NCBI GenBank assembly: GCA_947576945.1
Contig: CANPTH010000005.1
Coordinates: forward strand, 1-64,000
Length of the DNA stretch: 64,000 nucleotides
Reading direction: 5' to 3'
Source: an uncultured Lachnospiraceae bacterium
GTDB taxonomy: Bacteria; Bacillota; Clostridia; Lachnospirales; Lachnospiraceae
Shown: positions 24,824 through 33,404 of the stretch, piece by piece
How the letters are laid out: each line of letters starts with the position of its first letter
Numbering within the stretch: position 1 is the first letter of the stretch
Notes under the pieces: model-generated
Told to the model about the DNA's origin: nothing
What the model saw: the letters and a program-made list of their open reading frames with translations, nothing else
The model's database searches: none
Translations under genes and position numbers: made by a program

Positions 24824-25834
24824 ATGGGGGCAGGCATGGACAGGAATGAGCCGTTAGTCAGTGTGATCGTACCGGTTTATAATGGGCAGGAGTATTTGGA
24901 GAATTGTATCAGGAGCATTCAGGAGCAGACCTACGGCAATCTGGAGATTCTTATTGTCAATGACGGCTCCACGGACGCCACCGGTTCGGTGTGCGACAGG
25001 CTTGCAGGAACGTATGATAATGTGCGGATCCTGACACTGGGGGACGAAGGGGTATCCGCCGGGAGAAATGCCGGGATAGAAGCGGCGAAAGGGGAGTTGA
25101 TCACTTTCGTGGATGCGGATGACAGACTGCGTCCCGATATGCTGCAAACTCTGTATGAATGTATGACAAAGACCGGCAGTGAGGTAGCCGGATGCCGGTT
25201 CTTTTCCTGGAGAAATGAGGAAGAATGGAAGCAGGCGCTTGCTGCGGAAACGGTTTCGGACCGGATAGAATGTTATGAACCGCACCGATACCTGCGGGAG
25301 GCGCTCCTGCAGGGGAACAGCCGCTGTTGGAGTAAGCTGTACCGGAGGAAGATCCTGGAGCAGGTACAGTTTCGGGAGAAACTGACGATCGGGGAGGATC
25401 TGCTTTTTCTGGTGAATCTGCTTCCTTACGTGGTACGGATCGCAGAGACGGACTATCCCGGGTACGGATATTTTCAGAATCCGGGGGGAGCGATCAACCG
25501 GGAGTTTACACCGGGATATATGGATCAGGTCAACTGCTGGCAGTTTGTGAGAGAGGCAGTCAGCCGGACGGACCAAAGCCTGGACGCGCAGGTATGTACC
25601 CATTATGCGATGGGCATCATGCTTACCGCCGGTAAACTTGCCAGGCTTAAGACAGAGAAACGGCGGGCATATCAGGCATATATCGATATATGCCATAAGC
25701 GGCTGCGGGAGGTGCTGCGGGTGCCCGGTGTCTATGGCAGACTGTCCGCCGGCTATAAGGTGAAGACAGGGATATTCCTGCTGTGGCCGGGACTGTATCT
25801 GTATCTGTACCATATGCATAAGGAGAGGCTATGA
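24824..25834 (+). CDS. Glycosyltransferase family 2 (copy 2)
   Basis: 336 residues. PLVSVIVPVYNGQEYLENCI at about 8-27, IVNDGSTDATG and TFVDADDRLRPDM give the GT-A nucleotide-binding and DxD-like acidic sites. ATG at 24824 follows gacaggagcagac (AGGAG, 6 bases). The stop overlaps the next gene's start in ATGA, pointing to translational coupling with the fucosyltransferase. Likely acts on the lipid-linked repeat; donor unknown. Confidence 0.85.
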   Translation: MGAGMDRNEPLVSVIVPVYNGQEYLENCIRSIQEQTYGNLEILIVNDGSTDATGSVCDRLAGTYDNVRILTLGDEGVSAGRNAGIEAAKGELITFVDADDRLRPDMLQTLYECMTKTGSEVAGCRFFSWRNEEEWKQALAAETVSDRIECYEPHRYLREALLQGNSRCWSKLYRRKILEQVQFREKLTIGEDLLFLVNLLPYVVRIAETDYPGYGYFQNPGGAINREFTPGYMDQVNCWQFVREAVSRTDQSLDAQVCTHYAMGIMLTAGKLARLKTEKRRAYQAYIDICHKRLREVLRVPGVYGRLSAGYKVKTGIFLLWPGLYLYLYHMHKERL

Positions 25835-26757
25835 TCATTGTCAGGGCAATGGGCGGACTGGGCAATCAATTGCAGCAGTACGCGCTGTACAGGAAATTGG
25901 AAGCGACAGGAAAAGACGCCAGACTGGATATTTCGTGGTTCCGGAATGAAGCGTTTCGGGCCGGGATGGCGGCGGAGAGAGAGTTGGAACTGGAGGAACT
26001 GCAGCTGCCGCCCTATAAAGCTGCGACCGAGGAAGAAATACGCACTGTCCTCGGAAGGCTGTGGGAGGAGAAGGAGAAGACAACAGGGAAGATCGGAAGG
26101 AAACTGCATCTTCTTAAGAATCCGGCTTTCGAGGAAAACGGATTGTACCACGAAGAAGTCCTGTCCATGGATGATAAATATTTAGTTGGGTATTGGGCAT
26201 GTGAGAAATATTATGCGGATATTCTGGATGTTTTGCGGCGGGATATCTCTTTTCCGCCGGCCGGGGACAACAGACTGCAGGAGAGAAATGAAGAGACGAT
26301 ACGGCTGATGGAAGCAGTACAGTCAGTCAGCGTGCATATTCGCAGGGGAGATTATCTGGACGATGTCAATCAGTCTCTTTTCGGTGGGATCTGTACGGAA
26401 GCTTATTATCGGGCAGCGATCGCGTATATGCAGGAAAGATTGCCGGATGTGAGATTTTTCCTGTTTTCGGATGATATCCCTTATGTGAGGGAACAGTATC
26501 AGGGAGAGCAATACCAGATTGTCGACTGGAACCAGGGCAGGGACAGCTTCTATGATATGATGCTGATGAGCCGCTGCAGGCATAATATCTGCGCGAACAG
26601 CACTTTCAGCTTCTGGGGGGCAAGGCTGAATCCTCACAGGGATAAGATCATGATACGGCCTTCCATACACAAGAATACACAGGTCTGCGTACCGGAGCAG
26701 ATGAAGGAATTATGGAAGGGATGGGCGCTGATTACACCCCAGGGTGAACTTGTATAG
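25831..26757 (+). CDS. Alpha-1,2-fucosyltransferase, GT11 (copy 2)
   Basis: 308 residues, typical GT11 length. GGLGNQLQQYALY at 8-20, VSVHIRRGDYLDD with the intact HxRRGDY at 169-175, and CRHNICANSTFSFWGARLN near the C-terminus. Closest in layout to the copy at 9848 but without its internal insertion. GDP-fucose-dependent; would place fucose on a galactose of the repeat unit or a side branch. Coupled to the GT2 gene before it by a four-base overlap, suggesting that the two add consecutive sugars. Confidence 0.88.
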   Translation: MIIVRAMGGLGNQLQQYALYRKLEATGKDARLDISWFRNEAFRAGMAAERELELEELQLPPYKAATEEEIRTVLGRLWEEKEKTTGKIGRKLHLLKNPAFEENGLYHEEVLSMDDKYLVGYWACEKYYADILDVLRRDISFPPAGDNRLQERNEETIRLMEAVQSVSVHIRRGDYLDDVNQSLFGGICTEAYYRAAIAYMQERLPDVRFFLFSDDIPYVREQYQGEQYQIVDWNQGRDSFYDMMLMSRCRHNICANSTFSFWGARLNPHRDKIMIRPSIHKNTQVCVPEQMKELWKGWALITPQGELV

Positions 26758-26802
26758 CATCGAGATCCGGTATGGAAGGATCATGGAGGGCAGAGCGGAA
26801 TC

Positions 26803-27849
26803 ATGCAGAAAACAAAGTATAAAATCAGTGTGATCGTTCCGATCTATAATAAAGAGAAATATCTGGAGCAGTGCATTGACAGCATTCTGGCACAGACTTA
26901 TACGGAACTGGAGCTGCTGCTCATAGACGATGAGTCTACGGACTCCAGCGGGAGAATCTGTGACCGGTACGGAAAGAAGGACAGGCGCGTCAGGGTGATC
27001 CATCAGAAAAACGGCGGGCCTACGGCGGCAGCCGTGACCGGTCTGCGGGCGGCAGCAGGAGACTACTGCGCTTTTGTGGACAGTGACGATTATGTCAGCG
27101 AGGACATGCTGCAGGAGATGGCCGGATGCCTGACCGGGTGTAAGGGTGAGGTGGTCTGCTGTAATCATGTGCTTGAGAAGCGCAGGGAGACGGTTCCTGT
27201 CATACTGCCTTTGAAGCCCGGTGTATATGAGGGCGCAAGGCTGGAAGAAGAGATCAAGGACAGGCTGCTTGGCCAGGAGAACAGGATCATTTCCATGTCG
27301 CGGTGCATGAAGCTCTGCGAGAGGTCGATCTTTGAAGGAAATGAGAAATATTATGATATGAAGATCCGCATGGGGGATGATTTTAATCTGATCTATCCTG
27401 CACTGCTGGCTGCCCGTCGAATCGTCATCATGGAGAACGCATTGTTCTATCACTACCGCTATGTGGAAGACTCTATTGTGCACAGATATGATCCGGACAC
27501 TGCGGACAGTATTGAGCGATGGTACCAGTCTGCCAGACAGGTGGTGGCAGACCGAAGGGTTCCGGAGGGCGAAGGGAAGCTGAACCGGGAATACTGTTAT
27601 ATGATGATGTATGTCATGAAGAACGAACTGCGCAATCCGGATCGGGATTATATGCGCAGGATACAGTCGGTATTTCTGGATGAAGAAGTAAGGAAAAGGA
27701 TTCTGCATACGCACCTGTCAGTCACGGGCAGGGCAAATGCATTGTTGTACCTTGGCATGCAGTATCCCAATAAAGCGCTGCTGTATATTTTGCGGACGAT
27801 CATGACGCATTATGACAGGGCGGGAGGAAAACAGGGAACATATGATTGA
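26803..27849 (+). CDS. Glycosyltransferase family 2 (copy 3)
   Basis: 348 residues. ISVIVPIYNKEKYLEQCIDS at about 6-25, LLIDDESTDSSG (Asp-Glu-Ser instead of the usual Asp-Gly-Ser) and FVDSDDYVSEDM. A family GT2 enzyme of the capsule type; the C-terminal region is helical. ATG at 26803 has GGAGGG about 12 bases upstream. Its stop lies just before the pyruvyl transferase region. Role in repeat-unit assembly is inferred from fold and context. Confidence 0.83.
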   Translation: MQKTKYKISVIVPIYNKEKYLEQCIDSILAQTYTELELLLIDDESTDSSGRICDRYGKKDRRVRVIHQKNGGPTAAAVTGLRAAAGDYCAFVDSDDYVSEDMLQEMAGCLTGCKGEVVCCNHVLEKRRETVPVILPLKPGVYEGARLEEEIKDRLLGQENRIISMSRCMKLCERSIFEGNEKYYDMKIRMGDDFNLIYPALLAARRIVIMENALFYHYRYVEDSIVHRYDPDTADSIERWYQSARQVVADRRVPEGEGKLNREYCYMMMYVMKNELRNPDRDYMRRIQSVFLDEEVRKRILHTHLSVTGRANALLYLGMQYPNKALLYILRTIMTHYDRAGGKQGTYD

Positions 27850-27884
27850 AAACAGGGAAACGGGAAAGGGAACGGCCGGTAAAC

Positions 27885-29078
27885 ATGAATGATCAGATTG
27901 TTATGTATTTACATGGCGGCAGTGGAAATCATGGTTGCGAGGCGATTGTGAACAGTACCTGCCATATGATAGAAGATATTCCAAAGCTGCTTGTGACAAA
28001 CAGCGAGAAGGAGGACAGATTCTATTCTTTAGGGACGTTGTGTGATATTTTGCAGGAGCGGAAAATCGCGGAGCATTTTTTTGCGCATGTCTGGTATTAT
28101 GTGTGGCGCGCGGTGTTTCATGATCCGGAATCTTTTATGCGGTACCGTTTCCGGGATGTCCTTGGAAAAAACCGTGCGCCGCTTTATCTCTCAATCGGCG
28201 GCGACATGTACTGCTATGAATTGTCCAGAAAGGAAGCAATCACTGCCAACAGCGCTTTCGTCAGGGCCGGAGCCAGGACGATTCTGTGGGGCTGCTCTCT
28301 GGAGCCGGAGCTGTTGGAGGATCCGGAGGTGGTAGCGGATATGAAGCGGTACACACTGATCACGCCCAGAGAGTCTATCACGGCGGAAGCGCTGCGCAAA
28401 GCAGGGGTGGTGGAGAATGTAAAGCTTTTTCCGGATCCGGCGTTTGCTTTGGAACCGGAGAAGACGAAACTGCCCGCAGGGTTTCAACCCGGTAAGACGA
28501 TCGGGATCAATGTCAGCCCGATGATTGTCAGACATGAGAAGACGACAGGTATCACACTGGCCAATTACCGCAAACTGATCGATCATATACTACAGACTAC
28601 GGATGACAGTGTGGCATTGATTCCGCATGTTATGTGGAATTATAATGACGACAGATTAACGCTGCAGGAGCTTTATCGGGGATTTGAGGCCGATGAAAGA
28701 GTGCTGCTCTTTCCGGATCTGTCCTGCGGTAAGCTGAAATATATTATTTCCCGGTGTAAAGCTTTCATAGGCGCCAGAACCCATGCGACGATCGCGGCAT
28801 ATTCCAGCAGCGTTCCGACATTGGTGGTGGGATACTCCGTGAAAGCAAGAGGCATCGCCAGAGATCTGTTTGGGACGGAAGAAAACTATGTTCTGCCGGT
28901 GCAGACACTGGAGGATCCGGAGGAACTGATTCGGGCATATGATTGGATGATGTCGAAAGAGCAGGAGATCCGCGGGCAGCTGCAGGCCCTGATGCCGGCA
29001 TATTGTGCGCATGCGTGCGCGGCGGGGGATGAAATCCGCAAAATATGGAGAGAATGCCATAGCCAGATGGAAGCGTAA
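27885..29078 (+). CDS. Polysaccharide pyruvyl transferase family protein (CsaB/WcaK-like)
   Basis: 397 residues from the ATG at 27885; an upstream in-frame TTG at 27846 is less likely. YLHGGSGNHGCEAIV at the start, LSIGGDMYCYE, LWGCSLEPE, ITPRES, and near the C-terminus FIGARTHATIAAYSSSVPTLVVGYSVKARG are the family's blocks. Members transfer pyruvate from phosphoenolpyruvate to sugars as a ketal, adding negative charge; in S-layer bacteria such pyruvylation makes wall polymer a ligand for SLH domains. Some relatives in glycan loci may act as glycosyltransferases instead. Located between a GT2 and the flippase. Confidence 0.75.
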   Translation: MNDQIVMYLHGGSGNHGCEAIVNSTCHMIEDIPKLLVTNSEKEDRFYSLGTLCDILQERKIAEHFFAHVWYYVWRAVFHDPESFMRYRFRDVLGKNRAPLYLSIGGDMYCYELSRKEAITANSAFVRAGARTILWGCSLEPELLEDPEVVADMKRYTLITPRESITAEALRKAGVVENVKLFPDPAFALEPEKTKLPAGFQPGKTIGINVSPMIVRHEKTTGITLANYRKLIDHILQTTDDSVALIPHVMWNYNDDRLTLQELYRGFEADERVLLFPDLSCGKLKYIISRCKAFIGARTHATIAAYSSSVPTLVVGYSVKARGIARDLFGTEENYVLPVQTLEDPEELIRAYDWMMSKEQEIRGQLQALMPAYCAHACAAGDEIRKIWRECHSQMEA

Positions 29079-29122
29079 CAGAGCGGTGAAGAAGTTAAAT
29101 CATGGAACAGAAAGGCAGCTGA

Positions 29123-30670
29123 ATGGGCAGAGTCAGACAGGCAGGGAAAAATATTTTCTTTGGCTATATCAGTAATTTTATAATTCTGGCTATGGGGCTT
29201 TTGCAGAGGGACGTGTTTATCAGGACTCTGGGAAGGACACTTTTGGGTGTTAACAGCCTGTATACAGATATTCTGAGTATGCTTTCGCTGGCGGAGCTGG
29301 GAATCGGAAGCGCCTTAAATTACAGCCTTTATAAGCCGGTTGCCAGCGGGGATCTGGAAAAGATCAAATCTTATATGCGGCTCTACAGGAAAGCATATCT
29401 GGCTATCGCGGGAGTGATCGGGGGGATCGGCCTTGCGCTGGCGCCCTTTCTGCCGTATCTGATCAAGGAGAGTGAGAGGGGAGAGATATCGGTCAGGGAG
29501 CTGACGGTCTATTATCTGATCTTCCTCTTTAACACAGTCAGTACCTATTTTGTGGCTTACAAATATAGTCTGGCAAATGCCCAGCAGTGCAACTATATTC
29601 AGACGAACATTGCGACGGTCACGAAGATCGTCACGGTATTTGCGCAGATTATCGTCCTCTATCTGACCGGCAATTTCCTGTTGTATCTGCTGATCCAGGC
29701 GGCGGTGGAGCTTATCCAGAAAATTTTCGTAAGCGTCTATTTTAACAGGCTGTATCCTTATCTGCGGGATAGAAAGGTCCGGAAGCTGGAGCGGCAGGAG
29801 ACCGAAATTGTCGTTACCAAGACGAAGGCGCTGATGTTCCATAAGATCGGCGATGTGGCCAGACTGTCCACGGACAATGTGATCATCACTTATTTCATGA
29901 ATGTGGATTGGGTGGGGATCGTAGGAAATTATACGATGATCATCACCTATGCCGCTAACTTTATCAGTATCATTTTCAATTCCGTGATCTCCGGGTTCGG
30001 CAACCTGGTAGCTACGGAATCCAGGGAGAAGCAGTATGCCATGTTTAAGGTATATCGTTTCTTTGCCTGCTGGCTGTATGGATTTGCGGCAGTCGGCTTC
30101 TGGCTGCTTCTGACGCCGCTTGTCACGGGGATCTGGCTGGATGAGAGCTGGGGACTGGGACAGACCGTGCTTACACTAATCCTGATCGATTTGTATTTCA
30201 AAGGCGGCAGGGTGGTTCTGGTCAATTTCAAAATAGCGGCGGGCGTATTTGAGAAGGATAAGTATCTTTCTCTTGTCCAGGGACTTGTGAACCTTGTATT
30301 ATCAATTATAGGGATTCAGTATATCGGCCTGGCAGGCGTTTACATCGGAACAGTGGTATCCGGTGTGATGGCGAATCTGATCCAGCCGGTGATCGTGTAC
30401 AAAGACTGTTTCGGGAAGAGTGCGTGGACTTATTTCGCAGATGCGGTGAAATATATCGGAGTGATAGTCGGGATTGTTCTGATCATGATCCCGGTGAAAC
30501 GTATGGTCATGCAGCATACTGATCTGCTGACGTTTGCCGGCATGATGATCATTGTTACGCTTGTTTACAATGCCGCCTTTGTGCTGGTGTTCAGAAAGAC
30601 GGCGGAGTTTGCCTATTTATGGGCGCTGCTGAAAGGGAAGGCGTCGTTCCTGCGTGGGAGGAAAGTATAG
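29123..30670 (+). CDS. wzx: Polysaccharide flippase, Wzx-type (MOP superfamily, copy 1)
   Basis: 515 residues with about 12-14 hydrophobic segments, starting with KNIFFGYISNFIILAMGLLQ. LAELGIGSALNYSLYKPVA in the first third is a block I associate with Gram-positive Wzx proteins. It would move undecaprenyl-diphosphate-linked repeat units to the outer face for polymerisation by a Wzy protein (17390 or 31780). Its stop TAG is 4 bases before the next start. The presence of ABC exporters in the same locus means two export routes, or two products. Confidence 0.82.
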   Translation: MGRVRQAGKNIFFGYISNFIILAMGLLQRDVFIRTLGRTLLGVNSLYTDILSMLSLAELGIGSALNYSLYKPVASGDLEKIKSYMRLYRKAYLAIAGVIGGIGLALAPFLPYLIKESERGEISVRELTVYYLIFLFNTVSTYFVAYKYSLANAQQCNYIQTNIATVTKIVTVFAQIIVLYLTGNFLLYLLIQAAVELIQKIFVSVYFNRLYPYLRDRKVRKLERQETEIVVTKTKALMFHKIGDVARLSTDNVIITYFMNVDWVGIVGNYTMIITYAANFISIIFNSVISGFGNLVATESREKQYAMFKVYRFFACWLYGFAAVGFWLLLTPLVTGIWLDESWGLGQTVLTLILIDLYFKGGRVVLVNFKIAAGVFEKDKYLSLVQGLVNLVLSIIGIQYIGLAGVYIGTVVSGVMANLIQPVIVYKDCFGKSAWTYFADAVKYIGVIVGIVLIMIPVKRMVMQHTDLLTFAGMMIIVTLVYNAAFVLVFRKTAEFAYLWALLKGKASFLRGRKV

Positions 30671-30674
30671 GAAA

Positions 30675-31742
30675 ATGGATAAGAATGCATTGGTGGAGAC
30701 CGCATGTCAGGAACTGATGACATATGGCGTGTGGGACAGAAAAAGCAGATTGAAGTATTGGATCAGAAAATACCTGTTGAAGAGACAGGCGGCGCCGGAG
30801 GATCTGGTGTTCTGGCCCACAGGATTACTGGCTGCAGGGCTATGGCAGTGCCGCCAGGAAGGGGGCGCTGCCGACGCTGCGCTGCTCGATTTAGTACTGC
30901 AGGTCTATTATGACAGATGGATTGAGAAAGGCTGCCGGATCCTGTGGCTGGATGATCTTCTGGCGGGGGAGACACTGCTCAATCTTTACGAAGAGCACAG
31001 GTATGCGGAGCAAAAGGACAGCCTCCTTAAGGAAGAGGACATGGAAAGGTACGGCAGGGCCATTGAGAAACTGGCTTCTTATGCTTTGGAGCACCCTGCC
31101 GATGAGATCGGAAGCTTTCTCTATCGGGCAAGGCAGAACAACGGGTTTGTATTTGTGGATTCTATCGGTCTTGCATGTCCGTTCCTGTATCGGTATGGAG
31201 TCGTCTTTGAAAGACAGGAACTGATGGAACTGGCCGTGAAGCAGATCGTTAATTTTCTGGCCTACGGTATGGATGCTGCTACAGGGCTGCCCTATCATGG
31301 ATTCTCCATTGCGGATGACTGCAAATACGGCATTATCGGGTGGGGCCGTGCGGTAGGATGGCTCCTGCGCGGGATGAGCGGCAGCATGACTACACAATAT
31401 GGAAGGGAGCGGCTTGCGGAATCCTACATAAAGGCTGTGGATGCGGCGCTTACCTTTCAGCGGCGGGACGGGTATTTTGCCTGGCAGCTGCAGGCGGTGG
31501 AGGGACCGGCGGATACTTCTGCTACCGGTATGATCTGTGCGGCTCTGAGACAGGGAATCGAGCTGGGGATTTTACAGGACCCAAAGTATGAGCGTGCTCT
31601 GCGGGATGGCAGGGCTGCCGTGGAGAAGGCCGCCAGAGAAGGTCGGGTATATCAGTGCTCAGGTGAGTGCGAAGGATTTGGGCAGTACCCGCAGCGCTAT
31701 GGAGCTTATCCCTGGGCGCTTGGACCGGCGCTTATGCTGTAG
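30675..31742 (+). CDS. GH88/GH105-like unsaturated glycuronyl hydrolase family protein
   Basis: 355 residues, all-alpha, no signal peptide. FVDSIGLACPFLYRYG, TGLPYHGFS and WGRAVGWLLRGM (compare WGRGNGW in GH105), then YFAWQ and TSATGMICAALRQG suggest an alpha6/alpha6 barrel with the family's acid residue. Classic members open unsaturated uronic acids left by lyases. A hydrolase inside a biosynthetic operon could edit or release lipid-linked intermediates, or the fold may have been reused. ATG at 30675 has GGAGG 12 bases upstream; the GTG at 30654 would overlap the flippase more. Confidence 0.6.
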   Translation: MDKNALVETACQELMTYGVWDRKSRLKYWIRKYLLKRQAAPEDLVFWPTGLLAAGLWQCRQEGGAADAALLDLVLQVYYDRWIEKGCRILWLDDLLAGETLLNLYEEHRYAEQKDSLLKEEDMERYGRAIEKLASYALEHPADEIGSFLYRARQNNGFVFVDSIGLACPFLYRYGVVFERQELMELAVKQIVNFLAYGMDAATGLPYHGFSIADDCKYGIIGWGRAVGWLLRGMSGSMTTQYGRERLAESYIKAVDAALTFQRRDGYFAWQLQAVEGPADTSATGMICAALRQGIELGILQDPKYERALRDGRAAVEKAAREGRVYQCSGECEGFGQYPQRYGAYPWALGPALML

Positions 31743-31779
31743 AGTAAACTTTAGAGATAGGTGAAAGGATGGAGGACGC

Positions 31780-33396
31780 ATGAGTCGTGAGATCAGGAAA
31801 ACTGCAAGGTGGACCGGCGTAGAGATGACATGGGAAGAAGTTTTTTATTTCGGGTTCTTTATCTTGCTGTCTGTCACGAAAGGGCTGGGGCTTTACGAGG
31901 GACAGAAACTGTTTGAACTGCTGGTGCTCCCGGCATTCTTGTTCGCACTTGCAAAGCTTGTGATCACACCGTATACGAAACGGCAGTGGGTCATGCAGAT
32001 TCTGCTGCTTGCTCTCACGGGGATCGTGTTTTACAACGCACGGGAAAGAGGAGTCCTTTTCCTGGCTTTTACCGTGCTTGGGATGAAGAACATTTCCGTA
32101 AAAAAGGTTTTTCATGTGGGGCTTTGGGTCTGGTCAGTCTGTGCGGTCTTACTGAGTATTTTCTCATTCTTCCGCATAGAACATACGGTGTACCGGGTAC
32201 ATGCCAAAATGGGACTTGGACATATTTTCCGCTGGAGTCTGGGATTCAGTCATCCCAATATTCTGCATATTACTTATATGGCGCTGTGTGCGTTTATTCT
32301 TTATGAGTTGGGGGAACGCTATAAGTTCCGGCATTTTTGTCTCCTGATGGTGGGAAATCTCGTGGTATTTTTCTATTCTGTAAGTTATACGGGCTTCGGA
32401 ATTGTGGCGGTTCTGCTGGCAGGAGGGGTATATGTGCAGTTTCGGCCGAAGTTTTGTGTTCTGGAGAAGATCCTGATCAATCTGGTCCTGCCAGGATGTC
32501 TGATCCTGTCGTTTGTCCTGCCGTTTTATCTTTTTGATAACAAACTGGCAGCATTTGTACAGAAATTGAATTTTATACTGAATACAAGGATTTATCTGGC
32601 GGAGCAGTTTTTGCGGTCTGAGTACCACAGCCTGCTGGGGGTGGATATCTCGCAGATCGTGAGATCGTCCATGACACTGGATAATTCTTATGTATGGGGG
32701 TATATCAATTATGGGCTGCTCTTCTTTGCAGTTCTGATGGCAGGCTATTTCGCGCTTCTGTTTTATGACAGTTATAAGCAGCAGACAAGAGAGCTGGTGA
32801 TCCTGATCTGCTTCCTGGGAGCCGGCTGGACGGAACCTTTGCTGTTCAACACTTCTTTTAAGAATGTTACGCTGATTTTCCTGGGCAGTTTTCTGTTCCG
32901 GCAGAAGGAGGAGGAAAAAGAGTATTGTCTGTTTCCGCAGTTCCGGCAGACAGTCTGCGTTCCCTTTGCAGGATTACCGGATAATCTGCTGGCAGAAGCA
33001 GCCAGCATTTTCAGACGGCGCAGGATAAAGATATCAGGTGTTATAATTCTGGGAATGATAACAGGTGCACTGCTTTGCGGCCTTTGTTATACGGAGCCGG
33101 AAGGCTATGTGGTACAGCGTTTTTATACAGACGGTCTGGAGGAGGGTTCCGTATATCTGGAGGATCCGGAAGATCCGGCTTATGAAGGATTCCGGATTAT
33201 GAACTATGTGGATGAGAAAACGCCGATGCAGCTTGTACAGGGGAAAGCGGTTATGCTGGAGACAGCCAGATATTATGTGGGCAGTATATTGATCGGCGGA
33301 TTTTGCGGCGGAGCGGCAGGGCTTTTGTATTATGGTTTGAAGAAATCTGAAAGACAGTGCAGGAATGGAAGTAAAGCACAGGGCGCTTCGGAATGA
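31780..33396 (+). CDS. wzy: O-antigen polymerase-like membrane protein with an extra C-terminal two-helix domain (Wzy, copy 2)
   Basis: 538 residues. Residues 1 to about 380 are a Wzy-like membrane domain sharing the HPN block (GFSHPNILHI) with the polymerase at 17390. After a cytoplasmic linker (about 385-410), an added segment has a helix (SGVIILGMITGALLCGL), about 65 extracytoplasmic residues rich in acidic side chains, and a second helix (VGSILIGGFCGGAAGLLYYGL). That arrangement mimics a short Wzz chain-length regulator. Start follows GGAGGACGC. The last three codons lie in a partial copy of the intergenic element. Wzz-like role is inference. Confidence 0.65.
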   Translation: MSREIRKTARWTGVEMTWEEVFYFGFFILLSVTKGLGLYEGQKLFELLVLPAFLFALAKLVITPYTKRQWVMQILLLALTGIVFYNARERGVLFLAFTVLGMKNISVKKVFHVGLWVWSVCAVLLSIFSFFRIEHTVYRVHAKMGLGHIFRWSLGFSHPNILHITYMALCAFILYELGERYKFRHFCLLMVGNLVVFFYSVSYTGFGIVAVLLAGGVYVQFRPKFCVLEKILINLVLPGCLILSFVLPFYLFDNKLAAFVQKLNFILNTRIYLAEQFLRSEYHSLLGVDISQIVRSSMTLDNSYVWGYINYGLLFFAVLMAGYFALLFYDSYKQQTRELVILICFLGAGWTEPLLFNTSFKNVTLIFLGSFLFRQKEEEKEYCLFPQFRQTVCVPFAGLPDNLLAEAASIFRRRRIKISGVIILGMITGALLCGLCYTEPEGYVVQRFYTDGLEEGSVYLEDPEDPAYEGFRIMNYVDEKTPMQLVQGKAVMLETARYYVGSILIGGFCGGAAGLLYYGLKKSERQCRNGSKAQGASE

Positions 33397-33404
33397 AGTA
33401 AAGG
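33384..33404 (+). repeat. Partial copy of the intergenic element (right end only)
   Basis: CGCTTCGGAATGAAGTAAAGG matches the right end of copies A and B apart from a few changes, lies directly at an ATG, and overlaps the stop codon of the polymerase gene. A similar GGAATGGAAGTAAAG lies 28 bases upstream (33362-33376). Confidence 0.5.

Noticed and set aside
24854-25819. 321-codon minus-strand frame
   Set aside because: Antisense to an intact GT2 gene; composition typical of shadows. The same applies to 26710-27714 and 35433-36500.
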